Counted from the stretch's first letter, positions 37,469-46,795 are shown. The stretch is 64,000 bases of DNA from CAVPDG01 sp963702535 (GCA_963702535.1 CAVPDG010000021.1:62001-126000), one strand, 5' to 3'. A program made the numbers and translations. The notes: generated by a model not told the origin, from the letters alone.

Positions 37469-38576
37469 ATGCACACGCGAACCAGAGTCACGCCGCGCCG
37501 GTCTGCCCGAACCGCAGGGCGGCGCGCCGTTTATGCCCGGTCCGGTTTTCAGCAGCGTTTTCCACACGCCCGGCGATCCGGCAGACCATCCCTTCACTTA
37601 CGGGCGCAACCATAACCCCACCTGGACGGCATTCGAGAGCGCCCTTGCCGGGTTGGAAGGCGGACCCGTCGTCAGCTTTGCTTCCGGCATGGCAGCCATT
37701 GCCGCCGTATTCGGGACGACCTTGCGCCCAGGAGACATCCTGGCGCTGCCGGGCGACTCCTACTTCACCACGCGCATCCTCGCCAGCGATTACCTGGCGC
37801 AGATGGGCGTGCAGGTCCGCCTGGCGCCTACCGCCAATGACGCCCAGCTCGAGACGCTGCCCGGGGCGCGCCTGCTCTTCATCGAGACGCCCAGCAACCC
37901 GGATCTGGATGTGTGCGATATCGCCCGGTTGTGCGAGGCAGCCCACCGCCTCGGCGCGCTGGTAGCCGTGGACAACACCACGCCCACCATCCTCGGGCAA
38001 GATCCCCTCAGCCTGGGTGCAGATTTCTCCTTGGCGGCGGATACCAAAGCCCTGGCAGGTCATTCGGACCTGCTGCTCGGGCACGTGGCAGTGCGTGACG
38101 ACGGGCTGGCAGAAAAATTGCTCTGGTGGCGCAAGCACACCGGCGCTATCCCGGGTCCCATGGAGGTGTGGCTGGCGCACCGCTCCCTGCCCACTTTAGC
38201 CTTGCGCCTGGAGCGGGAGTGCGAGAATGCCCTGCAGATTGCCGCCTTTCTCGCCAACCGCCCGGATGTGCTCAGCGTGCGCTATCCAGGCTTGGCGGGT
38301 GACCCTTCCCACGCCATCGCCGCGCGCCAGATGCAGCTCTTCGGTCCCATCGTCAGCTTCACATTGGCAGACCGCCGCCGCGCAGAATTGTTCCTCAAAT
38401 CTTGCCACCTGGTCTACGAAGCCACAAGCTATGGCAGCGTGCACACCAGCGCCGAGCGGCGGGCACGCTGGGGCGGCGATCTCGTGCCGGAGGGGTTTAT
38501 CCGCCTCAGCGCGGGCATCGAGGATATCGACGACCTTTTACAAGACCTATCCCAGGCGCTGGACAAAGCCGCCTGA
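37469..38576 (+). CDS. PLP-dependent cystathionine gamma-synthase/lyase family enzyme
   Basis: The ATG at 37469, after AAAAGAGG, is read with a frame change near 37500 into LPEPQGGAPFMPGPVFSSVF. The fold-type I motifs of the Cys/Met metabolism family follow: YGRNHNPTWTAFESALAGLE, SFASGMAAIAAVF, FIETPSNPDLDVCDI, VDNTTPTILGQDPL, the PLP-lysine region AADTKALAGHSDLLLG and C-terminal SYGSVHTSAERRARWGGDLV. Members make or break C-S or C-Se bonds of cystathionine, homocysteine or methionine; the exact reaction is not decidable. An uninterrupted but longer in-frame start at 37410 would overlap the terminator and is less likely. Apparently monocistronic. Confidence 0.83.
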
Positions 38577-38597
38577 GTAACTGGCGAGTGACAGATC

Positions 38598-38627
38598 GAA
38601 ACCCGCGTGCGGCGCACACGGGTTTCA
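38598..38627. terminator. Terminator-like hairpin after the PLP enzyme gene
   Basis: GAAACCCGCGTGC pairs with GCACACGGGTTTC with one mismatch, followed by AATTCTTT, about 20 bases after the stop. Confidence 0.6.
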
Positions 38628-38761
38628 ATTCTTTATGAATTCACGACCCCTTTAATGGAAATTTCAACAAAATTGCGATAGTTCTTAATCCAATTTCCCG
38701 AAAAAGTATTACTATTATATTTACCTTATTTATCCTGTTTGCACCTGTCGAAGGAGAACCG

Positions 38762-40110
38762 ATGGCTACAAAAAGTGGACTGACCAAATACGAAGACATC
38801 CCCTGCTGTCCGGAGCTGGAAACGAACCCCGCCTGCGATGTGATTGACTTCCGTCGCAGGCTTGTTTTTCCCACCAGCGTCCGCACCGAACAGGGGCAGG
38901 TCGTGCGCGTGGAGGTGACCCTGCACACGCGCTTCTCACGCTGCTCGGGTCCGCTGGCGCTGGGCGACCTGGCTTACTCAACCACCCTGTTACCCGGTGA
39001 GAAGGTGCGCCTCTCCACCGCAGACCGGCGCACGCGTTTCAGCTTCGACAGCGAGAGCAAGCTCAGCTACCACAGCGAGCAGATCTCGGAGGAGCAATAC
39101 CTCATGCGCTCGATGCGCGCCTTCACCTCCGACCAGAACGTGGAAGACCGGGGCGGTGAGAGCTACAAAGAAGAAGGCAAGTGGGATTTCCACGGCGACG
39201 CCAGCGGCTCGATCGGCTTTTTGTCTGCCAGCGCAGACACAAACGCCCGCGGCAGCCACAGCGCATCCTCCACGCGCGATTACCTGCACGAGCACCAGGC
39301 GCATGTCAAGATGGCGGATAACCTGTCTGTCGAAGCGACCCGCAAAGCGCATTCCATCAGCATCGGCGAGGTTTCCACTCGCACCCACGCCGAGGGCGAG
39401 ACGGAAGACCACTTCGAAGCTTCATCGCGTGAGTTCAGCAATCCGAACAAGTGCCATGCGGTAACTTTCCTCTTCTACCGCATCAATAAAATCCAAAAAA
39501 TCAAGTTCGAGCTGGTCGCCATCGAGCGGCGCGTCCTCGACCCGGTAGCGCCCATGCCCACGCCTGCCAACCCCTTCCGCCCAACGGGCAGGTCGCCACG
39601 CTCCCGCAAGACGCACCGGCTACCAACACCAACCGCCTGGCGGTCCAAGAAAGAGCCATCCAGGCTGACCAGAACTTCCGCCAGCTTGCCCAGGGGGATG
39701 TAGCCGTGCGCGGCGCGGTCCGCTTCAATGCCGCCGGCGCGGCGACCGCCGTCCAGGCGCTGGGTACCCAGATTCCCATCGCCGATGAGCTGAGGGTCAA
39801 AGCGCTGGCAGAGGTGGATGCCCAGCTCGTCCGGCAAGGTCTGATCGAGAGAGCTACGGGCGTCGTTTCGCGCCGCATCCTGGAGGAGATCAATTACGAG
39901 CGCGAGACATCCCTTCCCACCGCTGGCGTGATCGTCAAGTCCTGCCTGGATGATTGTGACATTTGCGAGCCGGAAGTGCACAAGCGCTCCACGCTGGAGC
40001 TGGAGCGCATGGAACTGGAGAACAAGTTGCTGGCGCGGCAGATCGAATTACTCGACAAATCTCAGGAGTATCGCTGCTGCCCGGTAGACGAAATGGAAAC
40101 CGAAGCTTAA
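38762..40110 (+). CDS. Conserved Cys-containing protein of unknown function (frame broken)
   Basis: It starts at the ATG at 38762 with GAAGGAGAA before it. The first ~270 residues read as a soluble beta-rich domain (CCPELETNPACDVIDFRRRL, VEVTLHTRFSRCSGPLALGD, TTLLPGEKVRLSTADRRTRF) and a long polar, Ser-rich helical or fibrous stretch (SDQNVEDRGGESYKEEGKWD onward). A frame change near 39590 leads to GQVATLPQDAPATNTNRLAV, RFNAAGAATAVQALGT and a C-terminal helical tail with ELERMELENKLLARQIELLD and a CC pair. There is no signal peptide or membrane helix. I do not recognise the family; the tail suggests oligomer formation. It converges on the DsbA-like gene. Confidence 0.65.
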
Positions 40111-40143
40111 TCCATCCGCTCGTTCCTCCACAAAATAAAAGCA

Positions 40144-40167
40144 GGGGCGAACCTGTGTGTTCGCCCC
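40144..40167. terminator. Bidirectional terminator hairpin
   Basis: Perfect 9-bp arms GGGGCGAAC (40144-40152) and GTTCGCCCC (40159-40167) with a 6-base loop, between convergent genes. An AAAATAAAA tract precedes it, giving T-rich RNA for the minus strand. Confidence 0.75.
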
Positions 40168-40209
40168 TACATCTTCCTCCGGTTATCCCTACGTCTTCTT
40201 TTCTCGTCC

Positions 40210-41049
40210 TTACTTCGTAGCAGAGAGCTCTCCGTCGATGATCTTTTGGAAAGCATCGAAGGGCTGAGCGCCGAGCACCGGGTAGCCATTGATGATGAAA
40301 GCCGGGGTGCTGTTGACACCAAGCTGATTGGCGATCCCAGTTTGCTCCTGGACAGCCTGGGTGTACTTGCCCGAGTCCAGGCATTCGTTGAACGCTGCGG
40401 TATCCAGCTTTAGATCTGCTGCAAACTGCTTGAGATTATCCTTGTTAAAAGCGCCTTGGTTCTCGCCGTTCTGGCTGGTAAACAGCTTATCGTGGTACTC
40501 CCAGAATTTATCCTGGTCGCCGGCGCACTCGCTGGCTTCAGCCGCCCACTGTGATTCTTCTCCCAGGAATGCTACATGCCAGTATCCCAAGCGGACATTA
40601 CCGTTTTCAATATATTCATCATTGATCTGGCGCGCCGCGCCAGTGGCAAATCTGCCGCAGTAGGGTCACTGAAAATCGCTGAATTCGAGCAGCGTCACCG
40701 GCGCGTTTGCATCCCCTTTGAAATGCTTGACATTCGGCAGCAGGTAATCCATGAGCTGCTTGCGTGTTTCCGGATCCATCGTCGGCTGAGGCGCCTGCGT
40801 CTGCAACGAAGAGACCTCAGACGGGTTATCGGTGGGCTGTTCAGCGGTTTGCGTTCCCGGCACCAGCGGGCGCAGGAAATACCCGCCCACCAATCCCACC
40901 AGCAGCATCACCACACCTACGATGGGGATCCACCAGCTATAAAAGTTGAGCACAAAAGCCGGCGAGCGCGGGCCAGGCTGGCTGCCATTGCCTTCAGCTT
41001 CCAACTCTTCTAATTCCGGCTGGACTTCTTGTTCGGGCAAATCTTCCAT
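40210..41049 (-). CDS. DsbA-like thioredoxin-fold protein, probable selenoprotein with UPYC active site
   Basis: The start is the ATG at 41049 after AAGGATA. The 279-codon protein has an acidic N-terminus, a membrane helix at ~35-56 (WWIPIVGVVMLLVGLVGGYF) and a linker, then a DsbA/TrbB-like thioredoxin fold. The active site reads DAPVTLLEFSDFQ, then TGA (40668-40666, codon 128), then PYCGRFATGAARQI. The same frame continues through GYWHVAFLGEESQ to the cis-Pro loop VNSTPAFIINGYPV and the normal stop. Close DsbA relatives have CPYC here, so the TGA sits on the reactive, solvent-exposed Cys. DsbA-like selenoproteins with UxxC are a known bacterial class. A SECIS-like hairpin lies 22 bases downstream. 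It would act as an extracytoplasmic thiol oxidase, reductase or isomerase. Confidence 0.78.
40627..40643 (-). promoter_or_regulatory. Candidate bacterial SECIS element in the DsbA-like gene
   Basis: Read on the minus strand: arm CTGGCGC (40643-40637), loop GGC (40636-40634), arm GCGCCAG (40633-40627), a perfect 7-bp stem starting 22 bases after the TGA. The loop starts with G and opens 29 bases after the TGA, within the usual bacterial range. A second, weaker hairpin GGCA-GATT-TGCC begins 9 bases after the TGA and is an alternative. Recognition by SelB is inferred. Confidence 0.55.
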
Positions 41050-41219
41050 ACGAGTATCCTTCAACGAGGAGGTCAGCGGCATAGCTGGGGCTGCAACCGC
41101 GTTCTTCAGCGAGCACGCCAGGTTTTCTTTTCGCCGGGCGTCCGGGCAGTATATCATGAATTCGGAAAAGAAAGGGGCAAACTGGACCTTGTTCCGAGAT
41201 GTTCTTGGAAAGTGGGTGG

Positions 41220-43280
41220 CTATTGACCGCAGCGTAGCTTGAGGCGCAGCTCATCCAGAGTCGCTTGCTGGTCTGGGGAGGGCTGCATCTCTGCGGCGAT
41301 TTGCTCCCAGGTCGGGCACAGGATCTTCGGCATCGCTTCGCTGATGCGGTTCGCTTGCATGCTCAAGCGGGCAGCCTGCCGCCAGTCATTCTGGCGAGCG
41401 AAGCCTTCGATGAAGGGCAGATACTCAACACCGTTCTGCGGCTGGAAGCCTGCCGCGCTGGCTTCATCCCAAAGCTGCACAATGCGCTCCCACTCCTGGA
41501 ACTGGCGCGCCAGGTCTGCCTTCTGGAAGTAATAGCACCAGGTGGGCTGCATCTCCTTGCCAAAAACATCCGCAGGAAACGGGTAAGGGTGCGGCGGCGC
41601 CTGCTCGATGCGGCTCAAGTTGGACGCTGGGGCAATATCCTGCAAAATCATGGGCAAGATGCGAATCTGCGCATCTTGCGGGCGTAAGACCCACAGGCAC
41701 TGGTTCTTCTCCGGAGCATAGTAGATCACCAGGCTCTCTCGGCTATCCCCCGTAAACACGTTCAGGTAGCGACCGTTGACCAGCGGGATACCCTCCACCA
41801 GCCGCTGGCGGTCTTCGAAGAAATCAGTGCTCACCGAATAAAACCAGTACGCCATGTTCTTGGATGTGTCCGCCTTGGGATAGAGCATACCCAGGGCGAA
41901 AGAAACAGGATAATCGCCCATATAGGGGAACACTTCTTCATCCGAGAGCAGCGCCGTCCCCTCCTGTATATAAGGCGCACGCCAGTAGAGCTGGTTGAAA
42001 AAGCGTTGTTGTTTCGTCCACGACCAGCGAAAATCGTTGTTGAGCTGGATATTGGCGCTGGCGCAGAAGAAGAGCAGGATCGTAAATAGCAGCATTCGAT
42101 ATTTCAGGTTACGAATCAATAGCTCGAGCAAGCCGACGGTCACAATGCTGCCGCCGATCATCGCAGCCAATCCGAAGCGCTGGCTCCAGATCGTCCCTTC
42201 CTGCGAGACACTGCGTCCCGTCACCCAGCTTGGCATCAACCCACACAGGGTGAACGCCAGCCCAACCAGCAAAACAGACCAGATCCAGTGCCGGTCAGCG
42301 CTTTCCTCGCTGCTCTCCCAGCGGTTGACCTGCACCAGGTACAGGTAAAGCCCCACCCCCAAGGCTGCTCCCAGCAGCAGCGCCAGCAGGTTCACCGGGC
42401 GATTGATGGCGAAGATACTCGGGCTGATCACCTGCGACCAGGTCGTCGCCAGGGAATAGAGGCTATCTTGCAGCACCGCCTGCAGCAGGTGGAGCAGGGC
42501 GGAGAGCGGTCTGGCGCCAAATTCGTACAGTAATACCGGTGGATTCTTCTCCGGTCCTGGCTCCACGCCAGGAATGATGAAGACACGGTACAGGATGAAC
42601 GCCATCAGCCCCAGCAGGTACGGCGCCCACAGACTCAATAGCCGTTTCAACCGGGCGCCGCTGTGCCCGGGCTTTTCCGCCAGCAGCAGCCACAAGATCA
42701 ACGGGCGGATCAGCTCCAGCCCGAGGAAATATTCCATCAGGAACATGTGCGCCAGGCAGGTGACCAGCGAGAGGGTGTAGTAAAGCCAGAACCGCCGCGG
42801 CTGGCGCAAGGATTGGATCATCGCCCATAGGGAGATGAGGAACAGCAAGTACCCCGACCAGTGGTAAAAATAAGTGACCGCCAGTGGCTGCAGGCGGAAT
42901 AAGGGATACACGGCAAAGAGCAGGGTTGCCCAGGCAGCAAACCGCTTGTGCTGGGTCCACAGGCTGCGCAGGGTGAGCCAAAGGAACAGGCAGGTGAGGA
43001 AGCGCATCGCCAGCGATAACAGATGCCAGTACAGCGGTGTGTAACCCAGTGTGGCAAAACCGGCTACATAGAGCAGCGTACCGGGCGGGCGAGTGGTATA
43101 ACGGTACAGGTCCAGCACCTGGCGCAAGCCCAGGACTCGCCCGTAATAGAGATGAGGCCAGTCGTCCTGGTAAAATCCCAATCCCCAAACCAGCGTGCCA
43201 AACGCCAGCGCCAGGAGTGAAAATAAGATGATCGGGAACGCCTGCTCTCGGACAATCCCGCTCTTGAATTTTTCGATCAT
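41220..43280 (-). CDS. Large multi-helix membrane protein, GT-C glycosyltransferase-like
   Basis: The start is taken as the ATG at 43280; a GTG two codons upstream is possible. The ~686-aa protein has about eleven membrane helices in the first ~430 residues and a soluble C-terminal domain of ~240 residues. The first extracytoplasmic loop carries an acidic pair (GFYQDDWPHLYYGR), the catalytic-loop position of GT-C polyprenol-dependent glycosyltransferases. It could transfer sugars to surface polymers or proteins. The C-terminal half ends in TPR-like helices (FARQNDWRQAARLSMQANRI). Intact and apparently monocistronic. Confidence 0.72.
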   Translation of the reverse strand: MIEKFKSGIVREQAFPIILFSLLALAFGTLVWGLGFYQDDWPHLYYGRVLGLRQVLDLYRYTTRPPGTLLYVAGFATLGYTPLYWHLLSLAMRFLTCLFLWLTLRSLWTQHKRFAAWATLLFAVYPLFRLQPLAVTYFYHWSGYLLFLISLWAMIQSLRQPRRFWLYYTLSLVTCLAHMFLMEYFLGLELIRPLILWLLLAEKPGHSGARLKRLLSLWAPYLLGLMAFILYRVFIIPGVEPGPEKNPPVLLYEFGARPLSALLHLLQAVLQDSLYSLATTWSQVISPSIFAINRPVNLLALLLGAALGVGLYLYLVQVNRWESSEESADRHWIWSVLLVGLAFTLCGLMPSWVTGRSVSQEGTIWSQRFGLAAMIGGSIVTVGLLELLIRNLKYRMLLFTILLFFCASANIQLNNDFRWSWTKQQRFFNQLYWRAPYIQEGTALLSDEEVFPYMGDYPVSFALGMLYPKADTSKNMAYWFYSVSTDFFEDRQRLVEGIPLVNGRYLNVFTGDSRESLVIYYAPEKNQCLWVLRPQDAQIRILPMILQDIAPASNLSRIEQAPPHPYPFPADVFGKEMQPTWCYYFQKADLARQFQEWERIVQLWDEASAAGFQPQNGVEYLPFIEGFARQNDWRQAARLSMQANRISEAMPKILCPTWEQIAAEMQPSPDQQATLDELRLKLRCGQ

Positions 43281-43362
43281 ACCCACTTACTAGGATAATT
43301 CACAGGGAATAAACCTGCCAATTTGCCGGTGGATGGCTCACTTTATCGCAGCACAAAGTATA

Positions 43363-44346
43363 TCAAATTTTCGCGTTGGCTTTTTGCATGAGATCCAAGA
43401 TCTCCAACGGCTCGCCCCTGGCGGCGTCTCGCTCCAGCGAAAGCGCTCCCTGCGCGCAGTTCGAGACACACACCCCACAGCCCATGCACTTCTCTATATC
43501 GACCCGGCTGGTTGCTCCATCCAAAGACAGGGCGTTGAACTGGCAGCTATTGACGCACTCACCGCAGCCGATACAAAGGATTTCATCGATCTGGCACACA
43601 TATCCGGAGGAAGCCAGCATCGGTGTACCGCGGCGCTGCGCCTGCATCGCCCCACAGCAACAACTGCAACAGTTACAGATAGCGTAGTAGCGCCCCAGCA
43701 TGGCGTCCTTGAAGAAAGCATGGTGAACGTGACCGCGCTCATTTTCCGCCCGCAAGATACCCACAGCTTCCTCTTGTGTGATCCAGCGCGAGCGGCGCGG
43801 GTGGTGCTCGGCGACGAATGCGGCAAACGGCTCGCCGATGATCAGGCACACATCCAACGGCAGGCAGGGATGGGCGCGTGACGCCCGGCATGGGCACTCC
43901 AGCGCCAGGATGTGCTGCGGGTTGGAGAGCACAATATCCCGCGCTTTGTGGTACGGGATCACCTTCTCCAGGTCGTGCAGCACCACGTCTTCGTTTACCA
44001 TCACCAGCCGCCGGGCGGACTCCAGTGGCAGCACTTTGCCGTGGTAAGTGTCTGCAAGGCCGGTCGATTTATGTGGGGTACCGGCGCCATCACCATGATT
44101 CTGCACGCCATTCCCACGCACTGGCCTGAGGGCTTTGCTCAATGATGTTCCAAACCGGAAGACAGGCCCCAGAACCTTCACCGCCCGGTGCTCGCCGGTG
44201 CCGATGCCGATGTACAGGTAGGTCCAGCGGGCGTACACATAGCCGTGCAGCGCATCGAACCAGGTGTAGCCGGGTGTGCGCTTGCCTTCGCGGATGAATT
44301 CCAGAGTAGACGACGTTACCAGGGTATTCTTTACCTTGCGCATCAT
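43363..44346 (-). CDS. 4Fe-4S ferredoxin-type protein with Cys-rich centre
   Basis: A 327-aa protein starting at the ATG at 44346 after GAGGTG. The middle has CPCRASRAHPCLPLDVC and the dense cluster CNCCSCCCG; the C-terminus has two classical 4Fe-4S motifs, CIGCGECVNSC and CMGCGVCVSNC. The N-terminal ~90 residues contain WFDALHGYVYARWTYLYIGI. A stretch around 44090-44180 reads unlike a conserved domain and might hide a pair of compensating indels. It is probably a cytoplasmic electron-transfer protein in anaerobic metabolism; its partner is unknown. A MITE-like repeat lies upstream of the start. Confidence 0.82.
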   Translation of the reverse strand: MMRKVKNTLVTSSTLEFIREGKRTPGYTWFDALHGYVYARWTYLYIGIGTGEHRAVKVLGPVFRFGTSLSKALRPVRGNGVQNHGDGAGTPHKSTGLADTYHGKVLPLESARRLVMVNEDVVLHDLEKVIPYHKARDIVLSNPQHILALECPCRASRAHPCLPLDVCLIIGEPFAAFVAEHHPRRSRWITQEEAVGILRAENERGHVHHAFFKDAMLGRYYAICNCCSCCCGAMQAQRRGTPMLASSGYVCQIDEILCIGCGECVNSCQFNALSLDGATSRVDIEKCMGCGVCVSNCAQGALSLERDAARGEPLEILDLMQKANAKI

Positions 44347-44410
44347 ACTGCACCTCTAATCAGGAGAATTCGCGAGATAAATTAGGGCACATTTGGAAAT
44401 ATCTGCACTT

Positions 44411-44512
44411 AGAACCTATCCGAAAATGGATGAGAGATCCGATTTTGTGGTGTGTGCAGCTTCGCTGCACACACCACAAAATCGGTACCCCTCGAATTTT
44501 CGGACAGGTTCT
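44411..44512. repeat. MITE-like palindromic repeat, copy 2
   Basis: A 102-base nearly complete palindrome. The 17-base ends AGAACCTATCCGAAAAT and ATTTTCGGACAGGTTCT are inverted repeats with one mismatch. The centre is a perfect 22-bp inverted repeat around a TTCG tetraloop (arms 44439-44460 and 44465-44486). It resembles 23061-23162 throughout. It has no coding capacity. With the terminator at 44596 it accounts for most of the ~300-base gap 44347-44650; the remaining sequence shows nothing I recognise. Confidence 0.75.
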
Positions 44513-44595
44513 TATTCAATTCTGGCAAATAATTCTTGGATTGTCATGTGACATAGATCATTGATCTGCACGAATAAAGTACGCCAGAAAAACAA

Positions 44596-44624
44596 GATGC
44601 AGGGAGGATTGCCCTCCCTGCATC
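44596..44624 (-). terminator. Rho-independent terminator of the META-domain protein gene
   Basis: Perfect 12-bp arms (44596-44607 and 44613-44624) with a 5-base loop, then TTGTTTTT in the minus-strand direction, 26 bases beyond the stop. Confidence 0.85.
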
Positions 44625-44650
44625 TGAAGGGTTTTGTAATTTAAAGCAGG

Positions 44651-46003
44651 CTACCTGGCAAATTGCATGCTGCCCCCGCTGGTCAGAGCCAGACTCATCT
44701 CATTTCCATCGACCTCATAGATGCTGGCTGATTCGAGTCGCTCGAAGAACAGCGCGGAGTACGATTCTGAGCCACAGTCATCGCTTGTGCCTCTGGTTAG
44801 ATCGAGCGAGATTCGGTTATCGCTCGTCAGCCTGTATACGCCTTCTCCCGTGTTACAGTCACTCTTAACATCCACTGTCCCATCCGGGTTGAAGCGTACA
44901 ATATAATCATCCGGATCTTCCATGGTGACCGTATTGCCATCCGCGCCAGGCATCTTGTACATAGCCCAGGCAGGACCGACCAAGTCGCCGGTGAACACCG
45001 GGGTCGGCGTTTGTGTGGCAGCCGGTGGGAAGGTAGGTTGGGGTGTGAGCGGTGTCACGGGGGTGTTTCCCGGGACGGTTGTTCCCACCAGTCCCGGCGT
45101 AGCAGCCACACTGGTGGCGATCACGGAGGCCAGTTGCCCGGAGGTCGAGCCGGGTGTCAGCGGTTCGAGCAGCCAGACTGCCAGGCTATCATACTGGACG
45201 GTAAACCCGCTTTCGCTTGCCGCCCGCACAAAATAGCCGAGCCTGCCGGCATCGGTGAAGCTGTAATCCTGCAATACCTGCAGCAGCGTGCCGTTGGCGT
45301 ACAACGCGTACGCCCCGCCTGCAGCCACCACGCCCAGCCGGTTAGGCTGACCGGCTCCGCTGACGATAGCCGGGTTGGCAGTGGGCTCGACCAGCACCGT
45401 TGTCGTCTGCCCGTCCCAGGCGGTCATGCTGTAGCGCCCGTCACAGGTCAGCCCGAGCAGGTACCCGCTCATATTATCCGGCGTGCGGAAGAACAAGCCA
45501 AAACGGTCCTCCGCCTGGCAGGCGGCGGGCATGATCACCAGCGTCTCAGCATAGTAATTCTGGATGACAGGCCAGCTCACCTCCCAGCAAGAGACCTGGG
45601 ACATGCCCTTGGCGTTCATCGTAAAGAAGCCGCCACTGATGTCCGATTTGAAACAGGCGTTATCGTACAGCGTCCAGTTATTGGCTGTATCGAAAGTATC
45701 CAGCCCGCTCGGGCGTCCCAGCACCACCGCCGGATCGCCGGAGATGGGCGTGGGCGTTGGGGGCAGGCTTGTGGAAGTGGGCGTCGCCGTGGCAGGTAGG
45801 GGCGTTTCGGTCGGCGCAAGCGCCGTGGGGCTCGGCAGGCTCGTCATCGTCACCTCCTGGGTCGCAGCAGGCGGACTGCCGGGTCGCAGGGAGAGCATGT
45901 AGATGATCCCGGCGCCCAAGATAAGCACCAGTATGCCCAGAGCCACCAGCACCCAGATCAGAGGGTTGGCGCCGGATGGCTTAGAAGATGGATCGCTTTG
46001 CAT
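44651..46003 (-). CDS. Membrane-anchored protein with Thr/Pro linkers and C-terminal META-like domain
   Basis: An intact 450-aa protein. One N-terminal helix (IWVLVALGILVLILGAGIIY) anchors it, followed by a Thr/Pro linker (TALAPTETPLPATATPTSTS). A ~180-residue jelly-roll/lectin-like domain follows (DTFDTANNWTLYDNACFKSD, DRFGLFFRTPDNMSGYLLGL, FTDAGRLGYFVRA). After a second Thr/Pro linker comes a C-terminal ~100-residue domain like META/HslJ (YIVRFNPDGTVDVKSDCNTG). It probably binds a ligand outside the cell. It is the last gene of its transcript. Function unknown. Confidence 0.78.
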   Translation of the reverse strand: MQSDPSSKPSGANPLIWVLVALGILVLILGAGIIYMLSLRPGSPPAATQEVTMTSLPSPTALAPTETPLPATATPTSTSLPPTPTPISGDPAVVLGRPSGLDTFDTANNWTLYDNACFKSDISGGFFTMNAKGMSQVSCWEVSWPVIQNYYAETLVIMPAACQAEDRFGLFFRTPDNMSGYLLGLTCDGRYSMTAWDGQTTTVLVEPTANPAIVSGAGQPNRLGVVAAGGAYALYANGTLLQVLQDYSFTDAGRLGYFVRAASESGFTVQYDSLAVWLLEPLTPGSTSGQLASVIATSVAATPGLVGTTVPGNTPVTPLTPQPTFPPAATQTPTPVFTGDLVGPAWAMYKMPGADGNTVTMEDPDDYIVRFNPDGTVDVKSDCNTGEGVYRLTSDNRISLDLTRGTSDDCGSESYSALFFERLESASIYEVDGNEMSLALTSGGSMQFAR

Positions 46004-46031
46004 TCTTTTCTCCTTTCAATTCACACACAAC

Positions 46032-46053
46032 AAAAAAGGGCCTTGCGGCCCCT
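46032..46053 (-). terminator. Rho-independent terminator of the acyltransferase gene
   Basis: On the minus strand GGGGCC-GCAA-GGCCC is followed by TTTTTTG, about 30 bases after the stop at 46082. Confidence 0.85.
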
Positions 46054-46081
46054 GCTCTAGCGTCATTATACCATAGTGGCT

Positions 46082-46795
46082 TTACTCGTGAAGCTTCTGC
46101 GCTTGCTGGATGAGCGCGGAGACCTGCTCCATCATGTGGTTGGTCATCTCGCGCAGGTAATGGTAGCTGCGGTCGGCGGCATCCATCGCCGGCGGTAACC
46201 ACGGCTCCCCGATCTTGACGAAGAGCTCGCCGCGCATTTGCCAGGCGCCCAAGGTCGTGCGGTTGTGCATATGCCCCTGGATGCTTTTCACGAAATCTGA
46301 GGGCACATAGATGCCCATCGGCAGGAGCGGCGCCCCGCTTTGCAGCGCCAGCAGCGCCGCGCCGCTGCCTGCCCGGCGCAGCCCTTCTGCGTGATTCAGG
46401 TGCCCCTCGGGGAAGATAACCACCGAGTGTCCCAGCGCCAGTCGATCCCTGGCGGTGCGCAGCGCATCACGACCCTGACCGATGACAACCGGGATCTGGT
46501 CGGCGAGCGCCAGCAGCTTGCCGATGACCGGCACGCTGAACGTATCCTCCTGGATTAAAAAATGCAGCTTTTCGGGGAATATGAAGGGCAGCACAAAAGC
46601 ATCCGTGACATAAGTGTGATTGGCAATCACGATCTTGGGTCCCGGCGGGATATTCTCTCGCCCTTCCAGCTCGAAGCCATCCGTAAAAAGCGCCAGGTAT
46701 GTGCGCACGATCGATTTTGCAATCGCCGTACCAAACATCCATAAGCTCAATCCCCAGATGATAATTTTCGCCGCCAGGCTTGCCGGGCGAAGCAA
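46082..46795 (-). CDS. 1-acyl-sn-glycerol-3-phosphate acyltransferase family protein
   Basis: A 237-aa protein. The acyltransferase motifs are NHTYVTD (HxxxxD, catalytic His and Asp), a middle motif near IPVVIGQGRDALR, and FPEGHLNHAEGLRR (substrate phosphate binding, PEG type). An N-terminal amphipathic or membrane segment (IIIWGLSLWMFGTAIAKSIV) anchors it to the inner leaflet. PlsC-type enzymes acylate lysophosphatidic acid; other substrates are possible. The only in-frame start is a TTG at 46795 just after an in-frame stop, so the true N-terminus may be slightly different or lost by an indel. Confidence 0.82.
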   Translation of the reverse strand: MLRPASLAAKIIIWGLSLWMFGTAIAKSIVRTYLALFTDGFELEGRENIPPGPKIVIANHTYVTDAFVLPFIFPEKLHFLIQEDTFSVPVIGKLLALADQIPVVIGQGRDALRTARDRLALGHSVVIFPEGHLNHAEGLRRAGSGAALLALQSGAPLLPMGIYVPSDFVKSIQGHMHNRTTLGAWQMRGELFVKIGEPWLPPAMDAADRSYHYLREMTNHMMEQVSALIQQAQKLHE

